Origin: Lunularia cruciata | Lineage: Eukaryota > Streptophyta > Marchantiopsida > Lunulariales > Lunulariaceae | Length of the DNA stretch: 64,000 nt | Assembly: GCA_948567375.1 (NCBI GenBank) | Contig: OX419762.1 | Span: 6,392,001-6,456,000 of the forward strand | Direction: 5' to 3' | In this document: in pieces, positions 20,615 through 33,259 of the stretch | How the letters are laid out: each line of letters opens with the position of its first letter | Position numbering within the stretch: position 1 is the first letter of the stretch | The notes under the pieces: model-generated | Seen by the model: the letters and a program-made list of their open reading frames with translations, nothing else | Told to the model about the DNA's origin: nothing | Database searches by the model: none | Translations under genes and position numbers: made by a program

Positions 20615-23600
20615 CACTGAGCCTCCTTCACCATTACACCCCCAAATCAGCTCCTTGGTGTGGTTGATGTTCCTCCAATTCATGGTGGATATTGCTTAAG
20701 ACACTTGTGAACTTGGCATCACTACGTTGTGCAACTTCTCTGCTAGCTTGGTCAATGGTTCAATGTAGTAAGCCTTGGCCTCTAATGCATGTTTCTCCAA
20801 CTTCAACTCCCAAAGCTTAGCCCGGTGAGCTCGGGTCATAACAACCAATTCCACTTTGGGTCTTTAGCCTACTAGTAGTGTCAACCATGATTGTAACAAC
20901 TCTCATTTCTTCCTCATCCAGAGTATCATGCATGGATTGCAACTCCATCTCCACCTCTTGCTTGATTTTTACTCGGAGGATGTGGGCCCTGTCTTCATGG
21001 TCAGCCATGACTGTGGACAACTCCTTGATGTTCATCTTGGTGACTTCCAAGGCAACATCATGAGATTGCTCCTCTATGGCCTTCTCTGTCTGAAGGCCAT
21101 CTAGCTCTTTCTTTAGAAACATTACCTCCTTGTCCCTAGCATCCAACTCCTTGGCATGCTTCTTCTTCATCTCCTCCACTCACCGCTTGGATCTACCCTT
21201 GATCATTGTTAAGCTGGAATCTAGTTGGGTAATCCGCTGCCTCAAGCCTACTATCTCCTCCTTTATCTTGGCCATAAAAGATAAAGGATGGCCAATACCC
21301 TGAGCTACCATCTCCTCCTTTATCTTAGCTAGTAAGGCAAAGTATTTTCAGGGTGATGATGGTGCTCTTCAAGCCAGATCAAACCACATACATGATGAAG
21401 CACAAGGTAGGGTTTTTCCATCAAATGTTTGCAAGAGCACTAGTGAAGTGCAAAGTGTTTTCACCAACATACATAGCAGATAGTGTGGAGTTGGAGAGAT
21501 CAAGTAGCTCCACACTATTTGGTGCCATTTGCAACACACTTCTAATTTGGGAACCTGATGAAGGAGGCAGAGCAGAAGAAGATGGTGTCTCACTTTCATC
21601 CGGATTTATGAAAAGAAGTGGGTGAGGTGGAGCAGCAATACATCCAACAACTCTGAAGTAGTGATGAGCACTATGCAAGAACTGGCCAAAACATGAAGGT
21701 AGCGGTGAATATTCCACAAAAGAAGAAGTGGAGTTGTCCCAAGGAGATGGTGTCACCAATTCAGCCCAAAAGTGAGGAAGGTGAACCCAAAGCATGACAT
21801 TGTAGTGATCCATGAGTCATCGAGGGCAGAAGAATCAGAAGGTGAAGCTAAGTATAAGTCAGAAGACCTTGGCACAGAGGAAGAACCAGAGCTCATGCTA
21901 TAGAGTGAAGAGTCAAGAAGTGGAAGTGAGGATGAACCTGAAGTTCAACAACAAGGAGAGAATGATGCCGAGGAGGAAGATCAAGAGTTCCATGCCATGA
22001 TTCACCGTTTGGAAAGAGGAGATTTTCCTTGTCTAGAATTGCATGGATGGAGATTGAAAAAACCCAAGAAGCCAAACCAAAGTTGGGGTTTCAGAAAGGG
22101 ATGAGATTGAAGAGAAGGGCACAGATCGTACTTCTAGGATTGAGTAAAGCGAGTAAAGTAGATAAAGAGGGAAAAAACTCAAATTAAATGACTTCAAATG
22201 TAAGAAAATCAAGACTTTGGAGTAAAGCTCAAGTAGAAGAAGTGATGAAGGAGGCAGTGCCCAAAGATCAAGAAACTGTAAGAGACTTTGATGGGGTAGA
22301 ATACTTGTCAAAGATTGTCTATCCGTTGTTATTGTAGTTGAAGAAGAAGAGAGAAGAGTTGAAGGATGAATTGAGAGTTGTAGAATATATGAGTGAAGAA
22401 AGGTTGGAGTTAAGAACGAAGTTAATCTGAGGGGAAAAGGAAGTTAAAGAACTTTGGGCTGAGGCAGAACTTTGGAGGAAGGAATTTGAGGGCATTACAG
22501 AAGACTTTGTAATGAGAGGCAAAGCAATGGCAAAGCAAGATGAAGATCAAAGGGAGCAGATGGCAAAGACTGAGACACTGAGGGCAGAAGTGCATGATGC
22601 TCAAGTGGAAGTTACTCTTTTGAAGGCTATGGCAGCAATGATGGGACGAGAGCTTGATAGCTTGAAAATGAGTGCGGCAGAGAAAGATTGAGCTTGGCAA
22701 AGAGAATTGATTGTGCAAAGTCTGGAAGAGGAACGATTGTGAGGTTTAATTAGAGGAATGGAAGTGCAACTCAGACATAATGCAAAGGAGAAGGAAGCAT
22801 TGAAAGCCAAGTTGAAGATGTATAGAGAGGAGTTGTAGGTGGAAAGAGAAAAAATGGAAACAAATAAGCCAAAGATAGTGGATGAAGTAGTCATGAGAGT
22901 GAAGGCGGTATCTAAAGTTTAGTTGGAGGGAGCAAGAATGCATGAATTGAAGTTTTTAGTGCAAGAGATGAGGAAGAAGAAAGAAAAGGATGTAACTTTG
23001 AATAAGTTATTGATTAGTTTAAGGGAGAGAGTAGATAGGAAGATGTTAGAAGCAAGAGAGAATATTTGTCTCAGATTTGATTTAGCAAGAAAGAAGTTAG
23101 ATGAACTTTGGAATAAGACAAAAAAAAATATTTGATCCAAAGCGGTAGAGGTAGGCATGGAAGTATCTTTAGGTGAGTTAACTGAGACATTAGGAGAGAG
23201 TGGGTTCGAAGATAATGAAGTAGATAGCTTAACCATGTCTGTAATTGTAATTTAGAGTGCAGAAGTAGTCAAAACAATACAAGATTTAGTAGTATTAGAT
23301 AGACCCAAAGAAGGGGAGATTTGTGAAGTAGAATTGGGTTTAGAAGCCAAAGTTGAGGTTGACATTGTATTGGAGTAGTAATAGTTTTGAGATATGAAGA
23401 GGTAGATATGAAGAAGTGGTTTGTCATTTCAGATCTGCAAGTTGGTAGAGTTGTTGTAAAATGGTATATTAGTTAGCTAACTATCATAGTGCTTAGCCTA
23501 CTTCAAGGAGACATTCACAGCAAAATGTTGTTCAGTATTCATATTTATGAAGATAAATAAAGCAAAATGTTGAATCCGAGAGTTTGTTGTTTGAGCTTAA

Positions 23601-24570
23601 TTCTGAGTATCAAGATTGTGTTTGTGAGTGTGTGGAGAATTTTGAAGTGCAAGTTAGTGAGCTTGTTGGATGTTGGATGTTGGATTCCAAAGTGCTGATC
23701 TTCATTCTGTGTGTTTGATCTTGAATGAAGTGTAATCAAAGCAATGCCTTGACAGATCTGAGAGGAATCATAGTGTTGGTAGTATTTTGCATTTGTGAGT
23801 GCAATGTGAGTTTGATGTGAAGCAATTTTGATTGAGGAAATTGTGCCCTTAGTGGAGGGATGGAACACAATTTTGAGGCAAAGTCATTTTGCAATGAAGT
23901 ACCCATCTTTGGGAGAATCTGAATCATCACAATCAAGATTTGTTTGGATAAAATTTGATGGAGTTGTGATTATGAGAGTGATGTTTTGTGATGAGACTGA
24001 TTTCTAGTGCTTGTTACTCTCTTTTGGGTGTAGTTTCTACCTGAGAGATTAAAGAAGAACTACATGGTTACATTTTACTTTTTATTTGACCATTTTTTAC
24101 TTGTATCTCTATGAGAATAAACTTTACTCACTAATTACCGCAAAAGTAATACTTGCCGGGTTGTCACATCTGCCTTGATGCTCCATAAGTCCTCCTTGTG
24201 ATTCATCAGCATAGTGTTAATGCCACAATTCCAAGCCTTATAGTTGTCAAAAATTATAGTGAACTCACCATGCTTTGTTTTTAAGGAGGCTTCTTGATTT
24301 TCTATAGTAGGTTCAAGGTGAAAAATTTGAGCCTCCACAAAAGTTGTGTCTTCTTCTCTTTGTGGTGCTCTGCTCTCTCTTTGACCTTCAAGGCTGTGGT
24401 CACCATATTGAATTCTCCCATCTATCCATGCAAGCCATTCTTGGAGACAAGCTATCTCCCAAGATTCCATTGGATGATGATGTTGTTTGTCATGTGCACC
24501 ATACTCTTTTATTTCCACAAGTTGGGTCTCCAGGTGTAGAATATGGGGATCTACTCCTTGCTTTCCCCAC
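20615..24570 (-). pseudogene. Coiled-coil protein remnant (K), split by copy A
   Basis: On the minus strand one part lies at about 24570-24169 (GRIQYGDHSLEGQRES, LKTKHGEFTIIFDNYKAW, NHKEDLWSIKAD) and continues at about 21335-20615 (LRQRITQLDSSLT, EEMKKKHAKELDARDKEVMF, EVEMELQSMHDTLDEEEMRV, EKHALEAKAYYIEPLTKLAE). The CC-element copy A lies between. Heptad-rich Lys/Glu/Leu sequence indicates a long coiled coil. It does not align well with the CC protein, so it is a different coiled-coil family, with at least one frameshift near 20815. Function unknown. Confidence 0.55.
21340..24168 (+). mobile_element. CC element copy A, 5'-truncated
   Basis: It begins inside the CC protein gene (VLFKPDQTTYMMKHKVGFFH near 21358, equivalent to LLKPERTTYVMKHQAVFFH in J), passes through the coiled coil (22320-23130, e.g. 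HELKFLVQEMRKKKEKDVTL at 22936) and the C-terminal tail. It ends with the family 3' end, finishing GGGTTGTCACA at 24168. The gene carries many stops. The first 1.2 kb of the element is absent. It interrupts the minus-strand coiled-coil gene K. Confidence 0.8.
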
Positions 24571-26405
24571 ATGCTTGTCTAAGTATGAAAATGCAAGAAA
24601 TAGATCAATCTCTTATGATCTATCATTATAGGGTCAATTTCTTAGTAGGTAGGGAGTAATTCTTCCAAGGTCCTAAGTACTCACTCCAACATGTGGACAA
24701 CCCAATATGATAATAGAGGATAGTTGGGTACATGAAGGGTCCTTCCGTGTACACATGCACACTTGGTGTGACAACCTAGCAAGTATCACTTTTGCAGTAA
24801 TAGTTCAGAAATTTGTTCTTCCTATAGAGATACAGGTCAGGAATGATTAGATACAAAGTAAAAAGTAACAATGAAGTTCTTCTTTATTTCATCTTTTGCC
24901 TCTTGGGTAGAAACCACATCCAAAAGAGAGTAAAAACTGCTCAACAACAACTCTTGTCAAAATTAAAAGTCATTAGTAACCACAATTCTTCAAACTCTTT
25001 TCAATTCAATGTTGATTGTGATGATTCAATTGATTCAAAGAAGGCTACTTCACTATGAAGTGACTTTGCCTTGGAATTGCATTCCAACCCTCCACTAAAG
25101 GTACAACTTCCTCAATCAAAATGACTTTGCATCAATCATTTGCTTGCAATCACAAATGTCAAATACTGCCAACATTACAGTTCTCATAGATCCATCAAAC
25201 CATTGCTTTGATTGCTATCCACTTAAGATAAAACACATAGAATGAAAATCAATGCTATAGAATCCAAAATCTAACATGCTCACTGCAATACAAATTTCTC
25301 CACACACGCACAATCATTGACAAAAGATTGGAACTGGGAATTAAGCTAAAATGATGAGCACTAAGTTCAATGCTTTGCTTTACTCAACTTCAGTACTAAA
25401 TATACAACATCGCAAATGATTACTTTAAACAAGCAAAGCACTTAGTACTTATAAAAGCTGTCTACAAATCTTCAGATACAAAGTATCATTCTACCACTTC
25501 AAATTTGTAACTACTACTACTCTAATCCAATCTGAGTACTACCTCAACTTTAGCTTCAACACCCAAATTATCCACAAGTGTCTCTTGCACTTTGGGTTCA
25601 TCTACTTCTACTTCTTCTCCTAATATTTCAGTATGAATTGAGATTGAAGTCAATGGTATACTAATTTCATTCTCTTTCTCTACTTTGACTACTTCAATAG
25701 ACCTGGGTAATTCACTTGCATTCACCTACACTCCAACCTCAACTACTTTAGGTCAGATTACTGTACTTTCACTTAGAGTATGAGTTAGTTTTTTTATATC
25801 AGATCTAACTAAATCTAATTTAAGACATACATAATCTCCTAATTCAATCATCTCCTATCTACTCTATTATGACAACCTAGCAAATATCACTTTTGTGGTA
25901 ATCAGGTAAGTAAAGTGCGTTCCCATGGAGATACGAGTCAGAAATGGTTAAATATGAAGTAAAGTAACAATGTAGTTCTTCTTGATTTCTTTTTTAATTG
26001 GTCAGGTGGAAGCTACACCTGTGGTGCCCACATTTTTTGTTTTTTTCAGAATAAAGGAGAAGAAGTGTATAGAGAAGTTGGATTGTGCCAATATGGCCGA
26101 AGAAGGCAAAGAAAAGAGTCTTCGGGATGAAACCCGAAGTAAAGTGACTTTGGGTCATAAGGCAAAGTATTCAGAAATACCATGTCAGCATACAACCCAA
26201 AGTAAATTGTCTTTGGATTGGGGGGAGCTCAACCCGAGGCAAAGACAGTCTAACAACCTTTCATCGGGGTGAGATATTCAAGAAGGGGCCGTTTGAGAAC
26301 TGGCGGCTCATACGCGCAAAGGTTGATTGACAGTGATAGGTGCATGTAGGAGGTGTGATTTCTCGGTAGGAACTCGAAGCGACGGAAGACAAAGAAGAGC
26401 AACTC

Positions 26406-26413
26406 TATAAAAA
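26406..26413 (+). promoter_or_regulatory. Putative TATA box of CC element D
   Basis: TATAAAAA about 385 bp from the element start and about 165 bp before the start-codon position. The same motif is kept at the same place in copy J (60547-60554), suggesting an internal Pol II promoter. Confidence 0.55.
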
Positions 26414-27445
26414 TTGAACTTGCAACGACGAAATGTCAAGCAATTTTCCTTCGCCGTTGAGAAGTCATCTTGCAGGTGATCGGGGAAAGGGAAATAGAGT
26501 TGGACTCGTGTTAGTGCGCAAGGGATAAATTGCGAGAGTGAAATTGAGAGAGAGCGAGAAGGTAGAAGAGATAGGAGGAGGGAAGAAGAACTCTGAATTT
26601 GCAATGAGAAATCATGCGATTCGGAGGTTAGACGTGATAGCAAGGATCAAAGTCTTGAGCCGACTTTGGATCACCTTTTTGGCATGGAACTAGAATGTAA
26701 GTTTTCCAGGATTCATGACAGAAATCATTGAGAGTAAGTGTCTTGATGGACCCGAGGAAGAGGGGAAGAGAGGAAATCCGGCTCGCTGGACAGAGTCGGA
26801 TTGGAGACTCGTACTCGAGAAGGAGGTAGGCTTGGAGCAGGGAGCCATGTTCTTGGGGAAGGGAGAGATAGCTCAGGAAACTCAGGAAGTGAGGGACGCT
26901 TTCTCTTTGAAGAGAACAAAGAATGCGTATAAGGTTGAGAGTTACAAGGATCCAGTGAAGAGAGGGATCGTGAGTGCTCTCATGGCAATCTTGAAGCCAG
27001 AGAGAACAACTTATGTGATGAAACACCAAGCGGTGTTCTTCCATAAGTTGTTTACAAGAGAGCCTATTAATTGGGTGAGGTGCTTCCATGGGAGAATGAG
27101 ACAAATGGTGTGGAATTTGCGGGATAAGTCGCCACCACACTACATCGTGTCGTTTGCAACACATTTTTACCTCGGGTTGAATTTGCTCAATTTGGCAGAG
27201 CGAAGCAGAATGGTGTCTCATTTCCATCCCGACTTGAGAAGAGAAGTCGACGTGGAGGAACAGCAGTACATTCTCCAAATCCAAAGCACTGATGAATACT
27301 ACATAAAGATGGGTGAGAGCGTGAAGATAGAAGCAAGCACTCCGAAATCAAAGAAGAGAGGTTGGCAAGGTGAAGCCAAAGATATCAAGAAACCTCAAAA
27401 GATGCAGAGAAGTAACCCTAGGTGAGGTATGGTGGTAATTGAGTC

Positions 27446-28136
27446 TGTGAGCTGGCCTGTCTCTCACTCAAGATGAACCTCTGATGGCTATTATGGTAGC
27501 GCACCATGGACTAAGAAGGTAGGAACCCAAACTCCATCATACTCCTCCAAGGCTAACACTCCAAGACTCAAGACATTGCTCACTAGAGAACTCAATGAGA
27601 GAGAGATAGTTGCAAATGAAAGGATGTTGAGTACCTCCTCACCCCTTGTTTATATACTTGTAGAATAGTTACGTACCAAAGTTACTAATTACCGTAGTAA
27701 CTCAAGTTACTAGACTAAAAGTCAAGTAAAGTCAAAAAGTAGAAAGGAATATCCATTCACATGGGCATATTCCCCTAAGCATGTGGTCTTTTCTTGACCC
27801 AACCACTAAGTCAAGGATTCCTTCACATGGTCTATCCTTGGACTAAAGAAGAATCCAAAACAAAAAGGCTTGCGGGCCCAAGAGTTCTCAACTCTTTCCT
27901 CAAAGCCAAACACCTAGGAATAATACCAAGTCAACACACTAAAATCCAAAATAGTGGTGCTCATCTTTTCTACTTCCTCTAAAGTAAGGTCCACTCTATC
28001 CTAGATATGACTAACTTTAGCTAACCATGACTAATATAGAACCATCCTTTATCTCTATATAAATAATATCTCTTAAGTACTTGTAATACCAAGTTAAATA
28101 TCACAATACCACACACATGCACATATGGGTGTTACA
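27446..28136 (-). repeat. 3' LTR of gypsy-1
   Basis: On the minus strand it begins TGTAACACCCATATGTGC and ends GGCCAGCTCACA. It contains TATATAGAG and a second TATA-like stretch near the R region. It is nearly identical to the 5' LTR but with scattered substitutions, so the insertion is not brand new. Confidence 0.93.
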
Positions 28137-28149
28137 TTTACCCCCGGAC
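28137..28149 (-). other. Polypurine tract of gypsy-1
   Basis: On the minus strand GTCCGGGGGTAAA lies directly before the LTR start TGTAAC. The same sequence recurs in gypsy-2 and gypsy-3. Confidence 0.8.
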
Positions 28150-28184
28150 TAAGTTTTCACTTTGTCCTCAAAGTGAAGGTCTCT

Positions 28185-30910
28185 CTACCTTCTATGGTAC
28201 ATCTTCAACTTATCATGGTTGATTCTATTAAAGTGTCTTCCTCCCAACTCCTTGAGATCATAGGTGTAATTGCCCCACACCTTCTCCATTATGAAAGGTC
28301 CAAAGTACTTAGGCAAAAACTTCTTTTGCACTCTCTTGAATCGAATGGAATCAAACAACATTACCCAATCACCTTCTTTGAAAGTCTCCACCTTCTTCTT
28401 GCCTTGCCTCTTGTCATAGCTCTCCTTTTGTTTCCTTTGGGCTTGCTCCAATCAAACCATAGCAACTGCTTTTGCCTCTTCCAACTCCATGAGTTGATCC
28501 TTCCTTGACTTCTCTGCATCACCTCCTTGTGCTTTCTTCAATCTCCTATGAATGCTTTGGAAGGTAGGAAGATCAAGGTGAATAAGCAAGGTAGACTCAA
28601 TACCATACACCAATTGAAATGGAGAATATCCGGTGGAAGTCTTCATGGTTGTCCTATACACCCACAAAACTGCATGAATCCTCTTGTCCCAATGATATTT
28701 TGCCCCCTCCATTTCTGCATCTTTGGCCAACATCATGCACAAGGTCTAATTGGTTCTCTATGCCAAGCCATTAGAATTTGCCTTATAGGATGTAGTTACC
28801 CTATGTGTGATAGAGAAATGTCGTAGCATGGCTGTAGTAATGCTTCCTGTAAACTCTCCTCCTCTATTAGAAACTAACTCCAAAGGGCATCCAAACCTAG
28901 TGATAATGCATTCATAAAGAAATCTACCCACTTCATCTTCATTCTTGTCCCTCAATGGTCTAGCCTCAACCCACTTGGTAAGGTAATCAGTAACTACCAC
29001 AATGTACTGATTGTTCCTTGGGGTTCTATTAAGAGGACCTACAAAATCAATTCCCCACTTTCTCAAAAGGTCCTAGCAATGGAATTGATCTAAGTGGTGG
29101 AGTGGATGTAGACTTTCTAGCAAAAGCTTGACAAACATGACAAGTTTTGCAATAATCAAGACAATCCTTGAAAATCCCTCTCCAATGGTAACCTGCATCT
29201 AGAATCTTGAAAGCAATCACCTTTCTTGCAAAGTGTCCTCCACATACTAAACCTTCATGAAACTCCTTTATGAGTAGGATAGACTCTTCCTTACCCACTG
29301 CTCTTCGAAGTAGACCATCTTCTCCTTGGTGAAAAAGAATATCCTCCACCATTGTGTAAGGTCTAGATCTTGCTGCAAGGGCCTTCCTCTCCCTAGCATG
29401 CATCCCTTCTAGATAGTTACCTCTTGTCACAAAATCCACAATCTCCTTGTACTCCATTGGAACCTCTTGAGTAACTAAGATTGTCATGAGCTCCTCATCC
29501 GGGAAGGAATCATCCACTGGCTCATCTCCATCATGATCATAGGCTCTAGATAACAAATCAACATTTGCATGTTTCTTTCTTGGCCTATCCTCAATGGTGT
29601 AGTCATACACAAACAAGAGTATCATCCATCTTGCTAGTCTCCCTTCAACATTAGGCTTGTTGAAGATGTACTTCAAAGCCTTGTGATCTATGACAATGGT
29701 GGCTTTCCCTCCAATCAAGTAGTGTCTAAACTTCTTGAGACCAAAGATCACTGCCAACCCTTCTCTCTCCGTGACAGAGTAGTTCTTCTCTGCTAAAACC
29801 ATCTGCCTACTAGCATAAGCTATTGGATGATCATGCCATCTTGGTCTAATTGACTAAGAGTGCATCCTATAGCTACATAAGAAGAATCAGTGTAGAGGAT
29901 GAAAGGCTTACTCCAATCAGGTTTAGCAAGAATTGGAGCTACAACAAGGGATTGCTTGAGCTCTTCAAAAGCTTTGAGAGCCTCCTTGTCCTCCAAAATC
30001 ACCATGTTATCTACACCCTTCCTCATCTAGATGGTCAATGCATAAGCCTTGTTGTAAAATGAGAAGATGAACCTCCTATAGTATCCAACCATCCCCAAGA
30101 ATTGGCATAACTTTGTCAAGCTTGAAGGGAATGGAAGGTCTGAGATTTTCCTCACCTTCTTAGGATCAACTGCTATTCCATCCTTGGAGATGATGTGCCC
30201 CAAAATTAGACCTTCTTCACATCCAAAAATGCACTTCTCTAGGTTGAGTGATGCATTTGCCTCATCCAAGCATTGCAAGACTTTGATTAGGTGCTCAAAG
30301 TGCTCCTCCTTGCTTCCATAGACACAAAAGTCATCAATGAAGTCTCTCACAAATTTCCCAATGAAAGGTTCAAATACCTTGTTCATGAACCGTTGGAATG
30401 TGGCTGGAGCATTGCAAAGTCCAAAAGGCATGAGCTTGAAAGCGTAAGTTCCCCAAGGTGTGGTGAATGTGGTGAGTTGTTGATGCTTTGGTGCAATCTT
30501 GATTTGGTTATATCCACTATAACCATCTCCAAAACTGTACCTCTCATGACCTGCAACCTCCTCCAAGATCTCATCAATGAATGGCAATAGGTAGTAGTCC
30601 TTCTTGGTAACAGCATTGAGCTTCTTGTAATCCACACATACCCAAAGCTTGCCATTCTTTTTCTTCACAATGACAATTGGAGATACCCATTCTGAATTCT
30701 AAACCTCAAAGATAAATCCAACCTCCTTGAGCTTATCAATCTCCTCCTTCACAACCAAAGATATTGGTGGGCTAATGCGATTTTTCTTTTGGCGGATTGG
30801 TCTTGCATGTGACTCCACCTCTATCTTGTGCTCCTCCAAGGTGACTTCCTTCAAATCCTTGTAACTAAAAGCAAACACATGGATGAACTTGCGGAAAATC
30901 TCCTCAAATC
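28185..30910 (-). pseudogene. gypsy-1 pol: RT, RNase H and integrase, disrupted
   Basis: RT: WVCVDYKKLNAVTKKDYYLL, DGYSGYNQIKIAP, MPFGLCNAPATFQRF, catalytic box FIDD in DFIDDFCVYGSK. RNase H: FILYTDSSYVAIG and ATIVIDHKALKYIFN. Integrase: HFARK / CKTCHVCQAF zinc region, WGIDFVGPLNR (first Asp). The second catalytic Asp is Asn (LVSNRGGEF near 28875). The catalytic Glu codon is a stop (NSNGLA-TAG-RTN near 28768). The C-terminus has KYFGPFIMEKVWG and ends near 28185. Other breaks: TAG before NSEWVS (30699), a stop at 30027, one near 29820 and a frameshift near 29050. Confidence 0.92.
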
Positions 30911-33022
30911 TCACCTTCTCCTCCTTGGTAACATTTGGGCCATACTTGAGGGTAGATAACCTTCTCTCTACCTCCTCAAGTGTCAATGGTGATTTGTCTG
31001 GGTCCTTCAAAACCTCTAGCTTAGGTGCAAAATCCATAGCACACAAGGGATACACATCTGAATCAGATTCAGATTCATCCTCCTCCGTGGAAGTCTCCTC
31101 CTCCATGCTTGTGTCCACACCTGGAGCTCCTTCTTCAAAATCTGATTCCCAATAATCAGAAGCTGGTGTATCTGAATGTGAAGTGTTGGTGGTGTTAGTC
31201 ACAAGAACTATGACTCTATGGTTTGATGGTCCAATCCTCAAGTATCCTTTGTGCGATCGATCAGTTGTGCGTGCTGCTCTCAACCATGGCCTCCCAAGAA
31301 GTAAGTCATAGCTTGAATCCTTCAAGACTTGGAAAGTCATGAGATTTTGAACTCCCATAACTGAAACTACCACCTATCCATCACCCCTATCCATCACCCC
31401 TACTGGTCGAACTTGTTGTTTGTTTGCCATGCTCACCACAAATGTTGAAGGTCTTGAGGGTATCATACCCAACTTCTTCATCAACCTTTCTGACATGGCA
31501 TTCACTGCTGATCCTCCATCAACCAATGCATCCTTGATGTTGTGACCATTCACTCTTACATCAATCTTGGAGGCATATTCACAAGCCTCCCATGGTGCTA
31601 GCTTGGCATCCACCACCCCTATTGATACTGGAACTTTTGCCTTCTTCTTCTTCTTGCTCCTTGTAGAACTCAAACCACCTCTAAGCTCCTTCCTCAAGGT
31701 AAGGTTCAAAGTAATTAATTCGCCCATTGTGATGTTAGCCTTGTGACTACCAACATCCTCCAACACATTGTAGTTACATTGTTGCTTTGAGATCAAGAAG
31801 TCCTCCATCCCCAACTTCTTCCTTGGAGTCTCTGTTGTTGATGGTGTTGAGGTGTGAGTGCTCCTAGTAGACATAGGAGTATCCTTGCTTGAAGTAAATC
31901 CTTGAGAAGAGTGAACATCCTCTGCAAAACGAGCTCTCTTCTTCTCTTGTGCCAAAAGCTCCAAATTAAGACTCTTGGAGTATGAGCACTCTCCCTTCTC
32001 ATACTTGCTCTCCACCACATTTATGAATGCTATCCCCTTACCTTTGTTTGGATTAGGAGCCACTTGGGTTTCACTACCTCCCTCTTTCCCTCTATTGGCT
32101 CCCTCATAACCCCTTCCTCCATGGTAAGTGGAATTTGGGCAATTCCTTTGGATATGGCCTCTTCCTCCACAACCAAAACAATTTCTATCATTGAAATTGT
32201 TGGCTGGTTGGCTTCCTTTATATGGATAGTTTCCATAACTCCTAGGCCCTCTCCCTACATTCTGATCCACCTCTCTCTTCTCCCATAGTTGCACCACATT
32301 GATCTTGAGATCCGCAAGTTGTTCTATGATGGTTTGAAGTGGATCTTTTGGTGGAAATGCAAGAACTGGAGCAACACTACTTGTGGTGCAACCCTTGCCA
32401 CCAAAGTATCAGAAGTTCCACCATACTTGTAGCCTTGAGGAGGATGCACAACCTCCTTCACCACCAAATCACTCTCATCCCCTTCCAAACTCTCCTCCAT
32501 ATGAATTGCGATCTTGATAGCTTCAACCTTGGAAGAAGGTTTCTCATATCTCACCTTGCTTCTAAATTGTGGTCTCAACCCTCCCACAAAATTCTTGGTG
32601 AGCATGGCCCCTATGCCAATCATTGTAGTCTTCACATCATCCCCACCCTTCCTCAACACTATGCAAAATCTGGACTCTAACTTTTCCACTCTTTCCACGT
32701 AGACTTTCACTTTCTCTCCATCTCCTTGCTTGAGAAATGTAACCTCACTCATCAATCTCTCATAACTCTCATCAGGAAGAAAGTTCTCAATGAGTGCTGA
32801 AGTCAAAGTCTCCCAAGACTCTTCTTCCCCATCTCTCCTCTCTCTCTTTTGGTATTCTGACTCATACCATGTAAGTGCTGCATCCTCAAAGAAATCTGGT
32901 AATAATGAGGCCCACTCATTCTTCCTCCTCTCATTGTTTCCTATGCAAGCTCTCTTGAAGTCTCTCACAAAGGCCTCCACATCTTCTCCATCCTTGCCAA
33001 AGGAAACCGGAAGTTTCCCCAT
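30911..33022 (-). pseudogene. gypsy-1 gag, nucleocapsid and protease
   Basis: Gag begins with ATG at 33022 (MGKLPVSFGKDGEDVEAFV), the capsid-type domain of plant gypsy gag (DAALTWYESEYQKR, GGLRPQFRSKV). The nucleocapsid knuckle CFGCGGRGHIQRNC is near 32170. The protease active site reads ALVDGGSAVNAMSER near 31500, followed by YDLLLGRPWLRAART near 31290. Breaks are a frameshift near 32320 and a 13-bp tandem duplication near 31376-31401 that shifts the frame inside the protease. An acidic, Ser-rich spacer (STEEDESESDSDVYP) leads to RT. Confidence 0.9.
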
Positions 33023-33259
33023 CTTAACCCCTCACTATCTTTCTTTTCTCTCAAAATTTTTTTTTTCTCTTTTCTTTTCTCTCACTCCATTACTAATAGA
33101 GTATATACATGACTAACACCATCTGAGAATAATCCACTCTAGGAAACACAAAAGGTTCAGGTTGCTCCAAGATTTCTATGGTAACATCAAATCCTAGAGT
33201 GCATATTAATCTAACTCTCATGGATAGTTTATCCATAAGTTCAAAGATTATCTCCATCA

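Noticed and set aside
27794-27982. 62-codon frame (MTQPLSQGFLHM...) repeated in every gypsy LTR, and a second one (MAIMVAHHGLRR...) near the other LTR end
   Set aside because: Both run antisense to the element and lie inside LTRs of high mutual similarity; they stay open in several copies because the copies are young. No evidence of coding selection.
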